64,000 nt of DNA from NCBI GenBank assembly GCA_019456225.1, contig VRUI01000018.1:1-64000 (forward strand), given 5' to 3'. A program made the position numbers and the translations under genes. The first letter of the stretch is position 1. Every line of letters starts with the position of its first letter. The notes under the pieces are model-generated. The model was not told the DNA's origin and made no database searches. It worked only from the letters and a program-made list of their open reading frames with translations. The stretch comes from Planctomycetota bacterium (lineage in GTDB: Bacteria > Planctomycetota > Phycisphaerae > Sedimentisphaerales > Anaerohalosphaeraceae). Positions 54,864 to 64,000 of this stretch are shown here, in pieces.

Positions 54864-55589
54864 TTATCGTTTTTCGCTGTCCGCTGCCCGCGGCCCGTTG
54901 TCCGCCAAAAACCTTACAAAGACATCAAGCCCTGCTCTTACTTTATCGCCAATTGAAACTTCCACCTTAACCGAATCGCTGTGGGGCAGGTAGAGTTCCG
55001 TCCGCGACCCAAACTTGATCATACCAAACTGATCGCCGGACTTAAACTCGTCTCCTGCCTTCGCCGAGCACACAATGCGACGCGCGATCGCCCCGCTGAT
55101 CTGCCGGACAACCAGCTTATCGGCCGGCTCATCAAGACGCGTCATCAAAACAGCGTTAGCTTCATTGACACGCGCCGACTCAGGATCCAAGGCGTTTTTG
55201 AACTTGCCTTCTTTATACTCGAGACCATCGATCCGAACGGCGCACGGAACACGGTTTAGATGCACATTAAAAATGTTAAGAAATATCCCGATCCGAAGAA
55301 CTTTCCCCTCGATCCACGGGCAATCCTCAATAACTTCGATATCGCTGACAACCCCGTCAGCAGGCGAAAGCAGAATGTCCTTACCATCTGGAATCGTTCG
55401 CAAAGGATCCCGAAAAAACGCCAGAACCCAGCCAAGAACAACTAATAGTAGAAGTTCAATTATCACAATAGTCACTGCCGAGGCCTTAAATTTCAGACCG
55501 ACAAGCAGCGCAACAACCATTATCCCAAGCACAATCGACGGAAAAACCGCAACCTGAGGCAATCCATATTTACTAAGAGGAATCCGCAT
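54864..55589 (-). CDS. psd: Phosphatidylserine decarboxylase proenzyme
   Basis: From the ATG at 55589 the product is 241 residues. Two hydrophobic segments at the N-terminus are followed by FRDPLRTIPDGKDILLSPADGVV, in part, FLNIFNVHLNRVP, and the self-cleavage site FGSRTELYLP, where the Ser becomes the pyruvoyl group. This is the short form of the enzyme that makes phosphatidylethanolamine from phosphatidylserine. It lies 27 bases before pssA. The last residues (GPRAADSEKR) come from a GCTGCCCGC-type intergenic repeat that has run into the 3' end. Confidence 0.92.
   Translation of the reverse strand: MRIPLSKYGLPQVAVFPSIVLGIMVVALLVGLKFKASAVTIVIIELLLLVVLGWVLAFFRDPLRTIPDGKDILLSPADGVVSDIEVIEDCPWIEGKVLRIGIFLNIFNVHLNRVPCAVRIDGLEYKEGKFKNALDPESARVNEANAVLMTRLDEPADKLVVRQISGAIARRIVCSAKAGDEFKSGDQFGMIKFGSRTELYLPHSDSVKVEVSIGDKVRAGLDVFVRFLADNGPRAADSEKR
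54874..54906. repeat. GCTGTCCGCTGCCCGC-type repeat inside the psd 3' end
   Basis: CGCTGTCCGCTGCCCGCGGC followed by CCGTTGTCCGCC covers the last codons of psd. It is the same type as the intergenic copies at 936-966, 37653-37684 and 49533-49563. Confidence 0.55.
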
Positions 55590-55713
55590 AGCGGGATATA
55601 ATACACTATTTCCCTCACATTGCAAGAAACTCCCCTAACCAGCAACAAATTCAGCAATTATCCCGAAATTGTGCAGAATATCACACAAAAGGCCGACTCA
55701 ATAATATCTCCCC

Positions 55714-55742
55714 TTGACTTACAGGCCGTTTAACGCTATTAT
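55714..55742 (+). promoter_or_regulatory. Sigma-70 promoter for eno
   Basis: TTGACT and TATTAT are separated by exactly 17 bases, 64 bases before the enolase start. Both hexamers match consensus at five of six positions. Confidence 0.75.
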
Positions 55743-55802
55743 CTCGGCGACTTTATGGGGATTTTGAATAAATCGAGTAATTTAACTATCACGAAAGGAT
55801 AA

Positions 55803-57095
<1,293 letters not shown>

Positions 57096-57111
57096 AAGCA
57101 GCACAGACAAC

Positions 57112-57146
57112 GCAGAGGCCCCACGGAAGGGGGCTCTGCTTTTTTT
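57112..57146 (+). terminator. Rho-independent terminator after eno
   Basis: GCAGAGGCCCC (57112-57122) pairs with GGGGGCTCTGC (57129-57139) around a six-base loop. Seven T residues follow. Confidence 0.88.
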
Positions 57147-57149
57147 AAG

Positions 57150-57178
57150 CTAATCGCTAATTGCTAATCGCTGAATAA
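57150..57178. repeat. GCTAATCGCTAATTGC word repeat
   Basis: GCTAATCGCTAATTGCTAAT followed by CGCTG lies between the eno terminator and the next start codon. Similar words lie at 59103-59118 and 20592-20626. Confidence 0.55.
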
Positions 57179-57694
57179 ATGTCAAAGACCGCCCTATTAA
57201 TAAGATATATTTTCTTCTGCTTGTTCTTTGCTGTCGGAGCAGGTTCGATGACGCTTTCCTTCCTCGCCCTCGAGATACTCGACAATTATGAAAGCATAGA
57301 TGAGATCAAGCGCATCGAAGCCAGCAACGAAAAGCTCCAGGAGCTTATCAACATCTACGAAAAACAGATCGAGATGGCAAAGAGCGACCCGGACATACTA
57401 AATCGGCTGCAGCGAAAAACATTCGGAACAGAAACCCCTCCCGAAGACGCAGCCTTCCCGCAAGCTTCGCAAGAGTTAATTAAGTTAGCCAGAAAGGCAT
57501 TAGCCGAAACAGAAAAGACCATTGCCCGCCCGGCAAAATTAAGAAAATACATAGAGCACTCCGCCGAGAAAAAAAACAGACTCGGCCTGTTCTACTCAGG
57601 AGCGGCACTAATACTAATAGCCTTCATATGTTTCTCCGCCCCAAAAAGAAAACAACCCGTTAAGCAAAAGCCCGAAGCGCAAGCGCAGGGATAA
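57179..57694 (+). CDS. Two-helix membrane protein with coiled coil, unknown role
   Basis: The 171-residue protein has a transmembrane segment at residues 7-31, a charged coiled coil (about residues 42-130, EKLQELINIYEKQIEMAKS), a second transmembrane segment (about 140-156, LFYSGAALILIAFICFS) and a short basic tail. Both ends would be cytoplasmic with an outer coiled coil, or the reverse. No family is recognised. There is no good ribosome site before the ATG at 57179. The last residues (KPEAQAQG and stop) are encoded by an AAGCCCGAAGCGC-type repeat, so the true C-terminus has been shaped by it. Confidence 0.6.
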   Translation: MSKTALLIRYIFFCLFFAVGAGSMTLSFLALEILDNYESIDEIKRIEASNEKLQELINIYEKQIEMAKSDPDILNRLQRKTFGTETPPEDAAFPQASQELIKLARKALAETEKTIARPAKLRKYIEHSAEKKNRLGLFYSGAALILIAFICFSAPKRKQPVKQKPEAQAQG

Positions 57695-57695
57695 A
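57667..57695. repeat. AAGCCCGAAGCGC-type repeat at the 3' end of a gene
   Basis: AAAGCCCGAAGCGCAAGCGC followed by AGGGATAAA supplies the last codons and stop of the preceding gene. It is nearly identical to the intergenic copy at 45802-45829. Confidence 0.6.
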
Positions 57696-57807
57696 CCCAA
57701 ACGCAATACAAATTAAAAGCGCGTCACCGCAAGGGCTCCGATGACTTTGCAGCAAAATTGACTCAACGCTTGACCATAGGGCGGGCCGTGCCCGCCAATA
57801 TGAATCT

Positions 57808-58608
57808 TTAGAGGTTCCCTGTACTTCTCAGCCGACTATCAATATAATCAACCAGCCTATCTCTCACCTTATATATAGTATCATCCGCCGGCAGCATATC
57901 GATAAATGCCTGGATATACTGCTTTTCTTTGATTATTTTGAAAGTCGGCTGGAAATTAACGTCAAAAACCATCGCCAGGATCAGCAGTTTAAAATCGTTT
58001 AGTGTTTTAACCTCTGAATAATGAATCTGTTCGCCGTTGAAAATCGACTGGATGATAATTTCCGAGTACCACGGTTCGTCGGGGTGTTCAAGCTCAAGAT
58101 TATAATTTTCGGGGTCGTTGATATACTCTAAGTACTTTTCCTGCAGCACCCTGTAGATATCCAGCTTATCAGCATCCCGAACGATCCGGCAATGCAAAAG
58201 CGTCTTTTCGCTAAGCTCGCCCGGCAGATCCTTTATCCCATGAAGCTTCACTGCCGACAAAATAATCTCTCTTTCCCCTTCATCAAGGCCGTCAAGCACA
58301 CCTTCGGCCAGGATGATATCGACCGCTAAGTCACTGTGGTTAATACTGTTACAATCGGAATATGTCTGATACTTAACAAACTGCTCAAACCGACCAACAT
58401 CATGCAAAAGCCCAGCAGTCTCGGCGGCCAATACATCATTTTCATCAAGTCCGACCCCGCAGGCAATATACCGCGCCGCTTCAACAACGAAACCCGTATG
58501 CTCTTTCTTAAGCTCAAGATTAGCATTAATATAGCCGTCATCACCAAAAAAACCGCCAATATATTCATAAAACCAGTCTGTATAACGCTTTAAATCACTC
58601 TTTTGCAT
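57808..58608 (-). CDS. HD-domain phosphohydrolase
   Basis: The 266-residue protein carries an HD domain: a first His in the helix before AAETAGLLHDVGRFEQF, the HD pair in LLHDVG, a later His in INHSDLAVDI, and an Asp in IVRDADKLDIYRV. Such domains bind metal and hydrolyse phosphate esters, often of nucleotides. The N-terminus (KSDLKRYTDWFYEYIG) is helical. Substrate is unknown; a role in (di)nucleotide signalling or metabolism is possible. It reads leftward and ends next to the hairpin GGCGGGC/GCCCGCC at 57780-57796. ATG at 58608. Confidence 0.82.
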   Translation of the reverse strand: MQKSDLKRYTDWFYEYIGGFFGDDGYINANLELKKEHTGFVVEAARYIACGVGLDENDVLAAETAGLLHDVGRFEQFVKYQTYSDCNSINHSDLAVDIILAEGVLDGLDEGEREIILSAVKLHGIKDLPGELSEKTLLHCRIVRDADKLDIYRVLQEKYLEYINDPENYNLELEHPDEPWYSEIIIQSIFNGEQIHYSEVKTLNDFKLLILAMVFDVNFQPTFKIIKEKQYIQAFIDMLPADDTIYKVRDRLVDYIDSRLRSTGNL

Positions 58609-58646
58609 AAAAAAAACCTCACTCTGCTAATCCTCATAGATATTTG

Positions 58647-58676
58647 TTGACAAATCGCAATATATAAGTGTATAGT
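58647..58676 (+). promoter_or_regulatory. Strong sigma-70 promoter
   Basis: A perfect TTGACA and TATAGT lie 18 bases apart, 31 bases before the small open frame at 58707. It also serves the cupin and probably the protease genes that follow. Confidence 0.75.
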
Positions 58677-58706
58677 CTATCAAACTTTAGTTAAGGAGGC
58701 AATACT

Positions 58707-58787
58707 ATGTGCAAATTGATGAAATTGACGTTTTTAGGGAACTCTATTGCAATTTCCACCTGCCTTCAATTCCAGACGACTAAGTAA
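58707..58787 (+). CDS. 26-codon open frame with strong ribosome binding site; possible leader peptide
   Basis: An ATG at 58707 follows AAGGAGG by seven bases and a consensus promoter by 31 bases. The frame encodes MCKLMKLTFLGNSIAISTCL and six more residues ending in TTK, then TAA. The middle is weakly hydrophobic. The gap to the cupin gene is 35 bases. The signals are the best in this neighbourhood, so translation is likely. It could be a leader peptide that controls the cupin, a small toxin-like or membrane peptide, or the remnant of a longer gene. Confidence 0.5.
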   Translation: MCKLMKLTFLGNSIAISTCLQFQTTK

Positions 58788-58822
58788 TCCTCATACCCGA
58801 AACAACCGATATGGAGTTATAA

Positions 58823-59104
58823 ATGCCTGCTATAAAAGATGTTATCGTAAAAAAACCAACCGACCAGGAGGTTGAAACCTGCAAAAACTGGCCAATCTGG
58901 CAAGGCCAGGTCAGCACCTTCGACTGGGGCTACACCCAGATAGAAACATGCCTGATCATAGAAGGAAAAGTAACCGTCACCGACCGCCCCGCAGGCGACG
59001 ACTCGATCACGTTCGGACCGGGCGACATGGTGGTTTTCCCCGAAGGCCTGGAATGCATCTGGAATATCCAGGAGCCGGTCCGAAAATATTACCAGTTCAG
59101 CTAA
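58823..59104 (+). CDS. Small cupin protein (DUF861/cupin_3 type)
   Basis: The 93-residue protein is a single small cupin: WPIWQGQVSTFDWGY begins the barrel, ETCLIIEGKVTVT is the first conserved strand pair, and FGPGDMVVFPEGLECIWNI ends it. It matches the DUF861/EutQ-like group (cupin_3), whose usual His ligands are mostly replaced, so metal binding is uncertain. GGAG lies seven bases before the ATG. It follows the 26-codon ORF and precedes the protease genes by 35 bases, so it is probably part of the same transcript. Confidence 0.8.
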   Translation: MPAIKDVIVKKPTDQEVETCKNWPIWQGQVSTFDWGYTQIETCLIIEGKVTVTDRPAGDDSITFGPGDMVVFPEGLECIWNIQEPVRKYYQFS

Positions 59105-59139
59105 TCGCTAATCGCTAAAAAAAGGAGACACCAACGAAA

Positions 59140-60630
59140 ATGAAAGATTTAAATCACAAATGGTTTGGCCTGACCGGCTGCATTATATTTTTAATAGTTG
59201 CAGCAACCGGTTCACCCGCTTTAGCCGAAGTTACCAACGGCAATACTTACGACAAATCCGTAATTATGGTACGCTGCGTACAGCAGCAGTTCGACTACTC
59301 GACACCGTGGAAACAAAAAGCGATGGGTTCGGGAGTAGGCTCCGGATTCATCGTCGGAAAAGGACTTATCCTGACCAACGCACATAATGTCGGCAACGCA
59401 AAATACATCGAGCTGCGAAAGCAGGACATTGCCAAACGTTATCTCGCCAGGGTCGCTTTTGTCGGTCACGATTGTGATCTCGCCGTACTCAAGGTCGCTG
59501 ACATGAGTTTTTACGACGGTATGGTAAGCCTCGACCTCGGTGACATACCGACCGTAAACTCAACCGTCCAGACATACGGTTTCCCAATGGGCGGCAGACA
59601 AATATCAGTCACAGAAGGTGTCGTCTCAAGAATACAGATGGATGGATACGCACACACCCGCGCCGACAGCCACCTCGTAGTCCAGACCGACGCCGCCATC
59701 AACCCCGGCAACAGCGGCGGACCCGTCATACAAAACGGAAAAGTCGTAGGCGTAGCTTTCCAGGGAATAGCCGCAGCCGACAACATCGGTTACATGATAC
59801 CGACGACGGTCATCCGTCATTTTCTAACCGACATCAAAGACGGTAAATACGACGGCTTCGGTTCGCTGGGATTTTCAATGTTTCCCGGATTGCATTCGGA
59901 AAGTTATCGCGACTACCTGAAAGTGCCCAAAGGCCAACAGGGTGTCGTTGTTCTCTCAACGATGATGCACAGTTCGGTTGAAAAACTTTTACAGAAGGAA
60001 GACGTACTTACAAAGATAGGCGACTTCGACATGGACAACGACGGCATGATAAAGATCTACGGCCGGCGACTGCATATGTCCGAGGTCGTAGAACAAAAGC
60101 AGCTTGGCGAAAAAGTTGAACTGACTTTTTATCGAAACGGTGTAGAGAAAAAAGCAACCGCCACCGTCGCCCTGAACAGACCTTTGATGACATACTGGCG
60201 GCAGTTTGATGTCCTGCCGCGATACGAGGTATTCGCCGGTTTAACATTCGTACCTGTAAGCAGAAACTTCCTTGAGACATGGGGCTCAGGCTGGTCTACG
60301 AATATACCATTTTACCTGCGGTACCTCTTCGCCAATTCCAGAGACCTGAATACTTCGCGGAAAAGAAAAGAATATGTCGTTCTTTCCGAGATACTCGCAG
60401 ACGAAGTAAATTCATACGCACAGGGTTTCCAGAACAAGGTCGTCGAAAGCGTCAACGATATCAAGATCAATTCGCTGGAAGAACTCGGCGCAGCTTTCAA
60501 AAGCAACACAGGACCATTCTGTACGATTAAATTTATGTCCAACAAAGTCCCTCTCATCCTCGACAACAAAAAAGCCGTCGAAAGACATGATGAGATAATG
60601 AAAAAATACCAGGTACCGAATTCAAACTGA
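59140..60630 (+). CDS. HtrA/Deg-like serine protease with two PDZ-like regions
   Basis: The 496-residue protein has a signal peptide (hydrophobic residues 11-27, cleavage near PALA-E). The trypsin-like domain has the full triad: His82 in TNAHNV, Asp113 in HDCDLAVLKV, Ser192 in NPGNSGGPV. After about residue 235 come a first PDZ-like region (GSLGFSMFPGL; GVVVLSTMMHSS) and a second (about residues 400-470, NKVVESVNDIKINSLEELG). This layout resembles plant-type Deg2/9/10 proteases more than E. coli DegP. It would degrade or process periplasmic proteins. AAAGGAGA lies upstream. A paralogue without the catalytic His and Asp follows. Confidence 0.88.
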   Translation: MKDLNHKWFGLTGCIIFLIVAATGSPALAEVTNGNTYDKSVIMVRCVQQQFDYSTPWKQKAMGSGVGSGFIVGKGLILTNAHNVGNAKYIELRKQDIAKRYLARVAFVGHDCDLAVLKVADMSFYDGMVSLDLGDIPTVNSTVQTYGFPMGGRQISVTEGVVSRIQMDGYAHTRADSHLVVQTDAAINPGNSGGPVIQNGKVVGVAFQGIAAADNIGYMIPTTVIRHFLTDIKDGKYDGFGSLGFSMFPGLHSESYRDYLKVPKGQQGVVVLSTMMHSSVEKLLQKEDVLTKIGDFDMDNDGMIKIYGRRLHMSEVVEQKQLGEKVELTFYRNGVEKKATATVALNRPLMTYWRQFDVLPRYEVFAGLTFVPVSRNFLETWGSGWSTNIPFYLRYLFANSRDLNTSRKRKEYVVLSEILADEVNSYAQGFQNKVVESVNDIKINSLEELGAAFKSNTGPFCTIKFMSNKVPLILDNKKAVERHDEIMKKYQVPNSN

Positions 60631-60676
60631 CCTTATCGGCCAGTCTGATAATTACTAATTACGAATTACGAATTTA
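60620..60676. repeat. Composite intergenic repeat between the protease paralogues
   Basis: The stretch contains AACTGACCTTATCGGCCAGT (an imperfect palindrome related to 21724-21746 and 30639-30661) and AATTACTAATTACGAATTAC words, and ends a few bases before the second protease start. Confidence 0.5.
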
Positions 60677-60685
60677 GGATAAGAT

Positions 60686-62203
60686 ATGAAATCGAACTAC
60701 AGGTTATTATTTATTGTCGCGTTTTTCGGCGTTATGATTTTATCAGACCCCAGCGAGGCTGTTGCCGCCGGTAAAGCTAAAAATAGCAAACCGGATTTTG
60801 AAGACCGCATCAAGAAGTCGATAGTCCACCTTACCGTAACGGCCAACTCATACGAAAATCTTCAGCCGTGGAAGCGATCGACTGTCAGAAAGAAATCCGG
60901 CTACGGATGTGCGGTAGCCCCCTACCAGATTTTAACGACAGCCTGGAATGTCAGCAACGCCACTTTTATCAAAGTCAAGATCGCCGGCCAGAACGAGTTC
61001 GTTCCGGCAACCGTCAAGGTAATTGATTACGAAAGCAACCTTTGCCTGCTCGACCTTGACCGCGACTCCATGAGCGAAGGCCTGACCCCGCTGACCTTTT
61101 CCGAAGATTTCGACGAGGACGAAAAAGCCGCTTCATACAGACTCACCTCCGGCGGACACCTGAAAACCGGCAGGGGAATTCTCGACCGAGCCGAAGTAAA
61201 TATCTCAACCATGTCGTTCGGATACTTCCTTGATTATGTCGTCGTAAACGCCCCGTCAAGCTCCGGCAGAGCAAGTCTCTATTGCGTTAACGAAAAACCG
61301 GTAGGTATCGCAAACTGGGCAGAGATCGACAACAAGGAAACAGGACTTATTCCAGGCATTGTTATAAATAAATTTCTAAAGGATGCCGCAAAAGGCGAGT
61401 ACAAAGGTTTTCCATCGTTTGGCTTTTCCGCAAAGAAACTTATCGACCCCGCAACGCGAAAGTTCTTGAAGATGCCCGACGACCTAAAGGATGGCGTCTA
61501 TGTCAGCAAGGTCTTTAGCCTGGGAACCGGCAGCAAGGAACTTCGCGAAGGCGACTGCATTCTTTCGATCGACGGAAATACGCTTGACCCTTATGGAAAG
61601 TTTTCCGACCCGGTCTTCGAGAAAATACTTTATCACCACTTGATCTCCGGCCACACTGTCGGCGATAAAATTAAATTTGTCGTATGGCGAGATGGCAAAA
61701 AGGTAAAGTTTGATGTTAAGGCCAAAACGGTTAACGCAGCCGACATGCTCGTTGATTATCACGAGTACGGCCTCCAGCCCGAGTACATCATCACTGCAGG
61801 CTTCGTCATCCAGAAACTCACCAGGCCGTACCTGAAGATCTGGGGTGACGGATGGAGTGGAAAAGTCCCGCCGCATCTCTACCACTATTATCGCGACACG
61901 GCATTTAATCCCACTAAAGACCGACAGGACATTGCAGTGCTAAGCTATGTCCTGCCAGCCGACATCAACCAGGGATACCACTCTTTGGGCCGCCTGGTAA
62001 TCAGTAAAATTAATGGAAAAGTAATCAAATCGTTTAAAGACGTACCAGCCGCATTGAAGGCAGCCACGATGTCAAGGTTCAACACAATAGAATTCGAACA
62101 TGACTATCCGACAGTAGTAATAGAAAGAGCAAAACTCGAAGAAGCAAACGCCTTCATAGCCAAAACATACAGAATACAAAAACTAAAAAACATCCGACAA
62201 TAA
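60686..62203 (+). CDS. HtrA-like pseudoprotease (catalytic His and Asp replaced)
   Basis: The 505-residue protein has a signal peptide (residues about 7-28) and aligns with its upstream neighbour along the protease and PDZ regions. The catalytic His is Trp87 (TTAWNVSNA against TNAHNVGNA), the Asp is Asn118 (SNLCLLDL against CDLAVLKV), and the region of the nucleophile is SSSGRA instead of NSGGPV, with Ser193 kept. It should therefore not cleave peptides. PDZ-like regions follow (SFGFSAKKL; LVISKINGKVIKSFKDVPAA). A scaffold, inhibitor or substrate-adaptor role for the active enzyme is likely. The reading frame is intact, so it is under selection rather than decaying. Confidence 0.85.
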   Translation: MKSNYRLLFIVAFFGVMILSDPSEAVAAGKAKNSKPDFEDRIKKSIVHLTVTANSYENLQPWKRSTVRKKSGYGCAVAPYQILTTAWNVSNATFIKVKIAGQNEFVPATVKVIDYESNLCLLDLDRDSMSEGLTPLTFSEDFDEDEKAASYRLTSGGHLKTGRGILDRAEVNISTMSFGYFLDYVVVNAPSSSGRASLYCVNEKPVGIANWAEIDNKETGLIPGIVINKFLKDAAKGEYKGFPSFGFSAKKLIDPATRKFLKMPDDLKDGVYVSKVFSLGTGSKELREGDCILSIDGNTLDPYGKFSDPVFEKILYHHLISGHTVGDKIKFVVWRDGKKVKFDVKAKTVNAADMLVDYHEYGLQPEYIITAGFVIQKLTRPYLKIWGDGWSGKVPPHLYHYYRDTAFNPTKDRQDIAVLSYVLPADINQGYHSLGRLVISKINGKVIKSFKDVPAALKAATMSRFNTIEFEHDYPTVVIERAKLEEANAFIAKTYRIQKLKNIRQ

Positions 62204-62231
62204 CCACCAAGGACAGAAGGAGAACTAAACA

Positions 62232-63077
62232 ATGACAACCAGAAAAATAATTGCCTTGACCTGCATAATAATCGCATCGCTGATGGTTCTACTGACCAAA
62301 CAGCACCAGAAGATAAAGAAACTGGAAACTCAGATTGCAGACATTGAGTTCCAACATCAGGTCAGATCGCTCGTCAATGAACTGCGCATCCCATCCGAGG
62401 CGCTCTATGATGAGCATAAGGCATCGCGGCAAATTTCCGAGATTAGACAACAAGCTTATGAAAGAATGCAGGTTAGAGAATTCCTTCCATACGCAAATGT
62501 CTTTGCCGAACCCGAGAAAAGCATATTTCATAGCAGATTCAGTAACGTTCTTGGCCAATGGGCTCCTACCCAGTACGGCTCGGCTGCCAGCCCCGGGGGG
62601 AGCATATACTGTCCAGTGGTAGAAGGTGCTTTGACAACGGTAAGCTCGGCTTCCTATGAGAATTTCTGGGTGAATCGAATACATTTTGCCATCTTGAGCC
62701 TTAAACATGATTTAGATGAAAACTACCGGCTTGGTAAATATTACAACGAGCATCCAGATGAATTTGATAAGGTCATTAAGCCCTGGGTATTAAGGATAAC
62801 ACGGTCTACGCACGTAGATACGAGTTTGAAGGCCTGTGAAATTCTGCTTAAAAAAGGGTATAAGGACCAGGAGATTAAAGAGGCCCTTCAGCAGGTGATA
62901 GAACGTTCGCCTTCAAAAAACCCTGTTTCAAGAAGTGACATCAAAATGGCTGTACGTCTGAGCAACCTGTATCAACTTGGACTTGACTTGCCGGCAATAT
63001 ATGTCACGAAGCCAAAACAGGAAATCAGGAAACCTTTAGATCCGAATTCTGTAGACCAGCCTGATCTTGGATTATAA
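62232..63077 (+). CDS. Single-pass membrane protein of unknown function
   Basis: The 281-residue protein has one N-terminal transmembrane segment (about residues 6-21) followed by a charged helical region (QKIKKLETQIADIEFQHQVR) and a soluble domain with no family I recognise (FLPYANVFAEPEK, VEGALTTVSSASYENFWVNR). The last third has a helical-repeat feel (SLKACEILLKKGYKDQEIKEAL, in part). AAGGAG lies before the ATG at 62232, 28 bases after the pseudoprotease stop, so it is probably cotranscribed with the protease pair and may belong to the same envelope complex. Confidence 0.6.
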   Translation: MTTRKIIALTCIIIASLMVLLTKQHQKIKKLETQIADIEFQHQVRSLVNELRIPSEALYDEHKASRQISEIRQQAYERMQVREFLPYANVFAEPEKSIFHSRFSNVLGQWAPTQYGSAASPGGSIYCPVVEGALTTVSSASYENFWVNRIHFAILSLKHDLDENYRLGKYYNEHPDEFDKVIKPWVLRITRSTHVDTSLKACEILLKKGYKDQEIKEALQQVIERSPSKNPVSRSDIKMAVRLSNLYQLGLDLPAIYVTKPKQEIRKPLDPNSVDQPDLGL

Positions 63078-63127
63078 CAGTCAATTAAAGGTCTGACGGA
63101 TGCTGTGTAGAAAACCTGCTTCAGACT

Positions 63128-63150
63128 GTCATTCCCGCGAAGGCGGGAAT
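63128..63150. repeat. GTCATTCCCGC hairpin repeat
   Basis: ATTCCCGC-GAAG-GCGGGAAT (63131-63150) is a perfect 8-bp hairpin following GTC. It may also end the upstream transcript, and it is related to the element at 34614-34635. Confidence 0.65.
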
Positions 63151-63189
63151 CCAGACTAGCAATAACGATCCCGCTATGCAAAACATAAA

Positions 63190-63238
63190 TTGGATATTGG
63201 ATATTCAAAAAAATAATCAATAATCAGTAATCAATAAT
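63190..63238. repeat. AT-rich word repeat before the right-edge gene
   Basis: TTGGATATTGGATATTC is followed by AATAATCAATAATCAGTAATC words up to the stop codon of the leftward gene. Similar words lie at 51395-51470. Confidence 0.5.
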
Positions 63239-63241
63239 AAA

Positions 63242-64000
63242 TCATTTCCCTCGCCGAGCCTCCCTAAGCTTCCACTCCGCAATATAATAAGGCTTCCACT
63301 TGCTATAAACATCATAACGCTTCTGAGAACTGGTATACCCATGCTGCGTCTTTTTGACTTGTCGATAATTATCGTACTCTCTAAGGCTTGGCTTATCTTT
63401 ACCGATCTTGTCAAGCAATTTTTGTGCCTCATCCAATTTGCCTTTTTCAATAAGCCGGCCGACAATCATACTGTACCAGTAAAATCCTCGTAAGCTCTCG
63501 TCGCCAAATCTTTCCCTGGCTTCTGCCATGGAACTTTCAATAACCCCAATAGCTTCTTGTAGTTTCCCCATCTCCATAAGACATTTGCTCATACCAAGCT
63601 GTTTCGACAAGATATTGTTCTTGATGGTGTTTCTCTTATCCTCTGCAAGTGACGGATCCTCAAGCCGCGCTTTCATCAGTTCAACCGCCCTGCCATATTT
63701 CTCAATTGCCTCTGAATATCGTTCTTGTTTTTCAAGGCTGTATGCCTGGCCTGAGACCTTAACCCATTCGCCTAAATCTTTAATGCCCTGCTTAATCTTT
63801 TTCCAGGCATCAAACTCGCCCTTGAGTTCTTCAGCGTTTCTTTCCGAAGCTTTAGGCAGGTCGATCTCTATCGGCATATAAATTGTCGGTTTCGGCCAGC
63901 TGCCGCTCGGCTTATCCTTTAGAACACCTTCAATAATAACAGAAAATTCCAGGTTTAGTGTATCACCGTTTTTATCAAACATATAAAGCTGACTGTTATA
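63242..64000 (-). CDS. Helical (TPR-like) protein, 5' end outside the window
   Basis: The frame is open from the right edge to a stop at 63242. An internal ATG lies at 63982, but codons upstream of it (encoding YNSQLY) remain open, so the true start is probably beyond the edge. The visible 252 residues begin with beta-type sequence (FDKNGDTLNLEFSVIIEGVL), then TPR-like helix pairs (SEAIEKYGRAVELMKARLED; MSKCLMEMGKLQEAIGVIES; YSMIVGRLIEKGKLDEAQKLLDKIG, in part). The C-terminus is basic. Function unknown; the repeats suggest protein binding. Confidence 0.65.
   Translation of the reverse strand, partial: YNSQLYMFDKNGDTLNLEFSVIIEGVLKDKPSGSWPKPTIYMPIEIDLPKASERNAEELKGEFDAWKKIKQGIKDLGEWVKVSGQAYSLEKQERYSEAIEKYGRAVELMKARLEDPSLAEDKRNTIKNNILSKQLGMSKCLMEMGKLQEAIGVIESSMAEARERFGDESLRGFYWYSMIVGRLIEKGKLDEAQKLLDKIGKDKPSLREYDNYRQVKKTQHGYTSSQKRYDVYSKWKPYYIAEWKLREARRGK

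Noticed and set aside
60686-62203. Active protease call for the second HtrA-like gene
   Set aside because: Alignment with the neighbour shows Trp for His and Asn for Asp, so catalytic activity is not supported.

Overview
The window is a gene-dense stretch of a Gram-negative bacterial chromosome. The lipid A and outer-membrane genes, the Sec- and Tat-exported Cys-type sulfatases, the dnaN/DciA-like/gyrB cluster without recF, the HtrA-type proteases and the moderate GC content suggest a PVC-group organism, most probably a planctomycete of the Phycisphaerae type. That placement is inference from gene content. There is no rRNA, CRISPR array or complete insertion sequence.

Layout. 1-2.9 kb is sparse and accessory-like: a RecQ-family helicase cut by the left edge, about 1.1 kb with no convincing gene, a small HTH protein and a lipoprotein. 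2.9-4.4 kb holds nrdR, a second ATP-cone protein and, just downstream, a strongly folding RNA candidate with its own terminator. 4.5-7.8 kb is a sugar-type operon: Tat-exported lyxose-isomerase-like cupin, MFS permease and SMP-30-like lipoprotein. 8-12.6 kb has an Nfu protein and a glycan cluster containing a GT-C enzyme, a methyltransferase and a methyltransferase-GT2 fusion. 12.6-20.6 kb carries mtnA, uvrA, two sulfatases and endonuclease V.

20.6-34.3 kb is one long leftward run: tRNA-Gln, prs, rplY, pth, rpsF, ssb, rpsR, rplI, dnaB, bamA, skp, lpxD, lpxC-fabZ fusion, lpxA and a Gfo/Idh dehydrogenase. It links translation and replication genes to outer-membrane assembly and lipid A synthesis. 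34.6-45.3 kb holds an M50 protease, TPR proteins, a PfkB kinase, ftsK, gyrB, a DciA-like gene and dnaN. A non-coding 575-bp stretch with DnaA-box-like sequences follows and is a candidate origin. 45.8-55.6 kb holds an ABC-F ATPase with a broken partial duplicate, a TM2 protein, lepA, menG/ubiE, hemW, pssA and psd. 55.8-64 kb holds eno, an HD protein, a strong promoter with a 26-codon ORF and a cupin, then an active HtrA-like protease next to a paralogue that has lost two catalytic residues, and two uncharacterised genes.

Many real starts are TTG or GTG, so several start positions were chosen by Shine-Dalgarno placement. Intergenic spaces contain recurrent short repeat families. Two of these run into the 3' ends of reading frames. 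The items most worth follow-up are the structured RNA beside the nrdR/ATP-cone pair, the protease/pseudoprotease tandem, and the repeat families.
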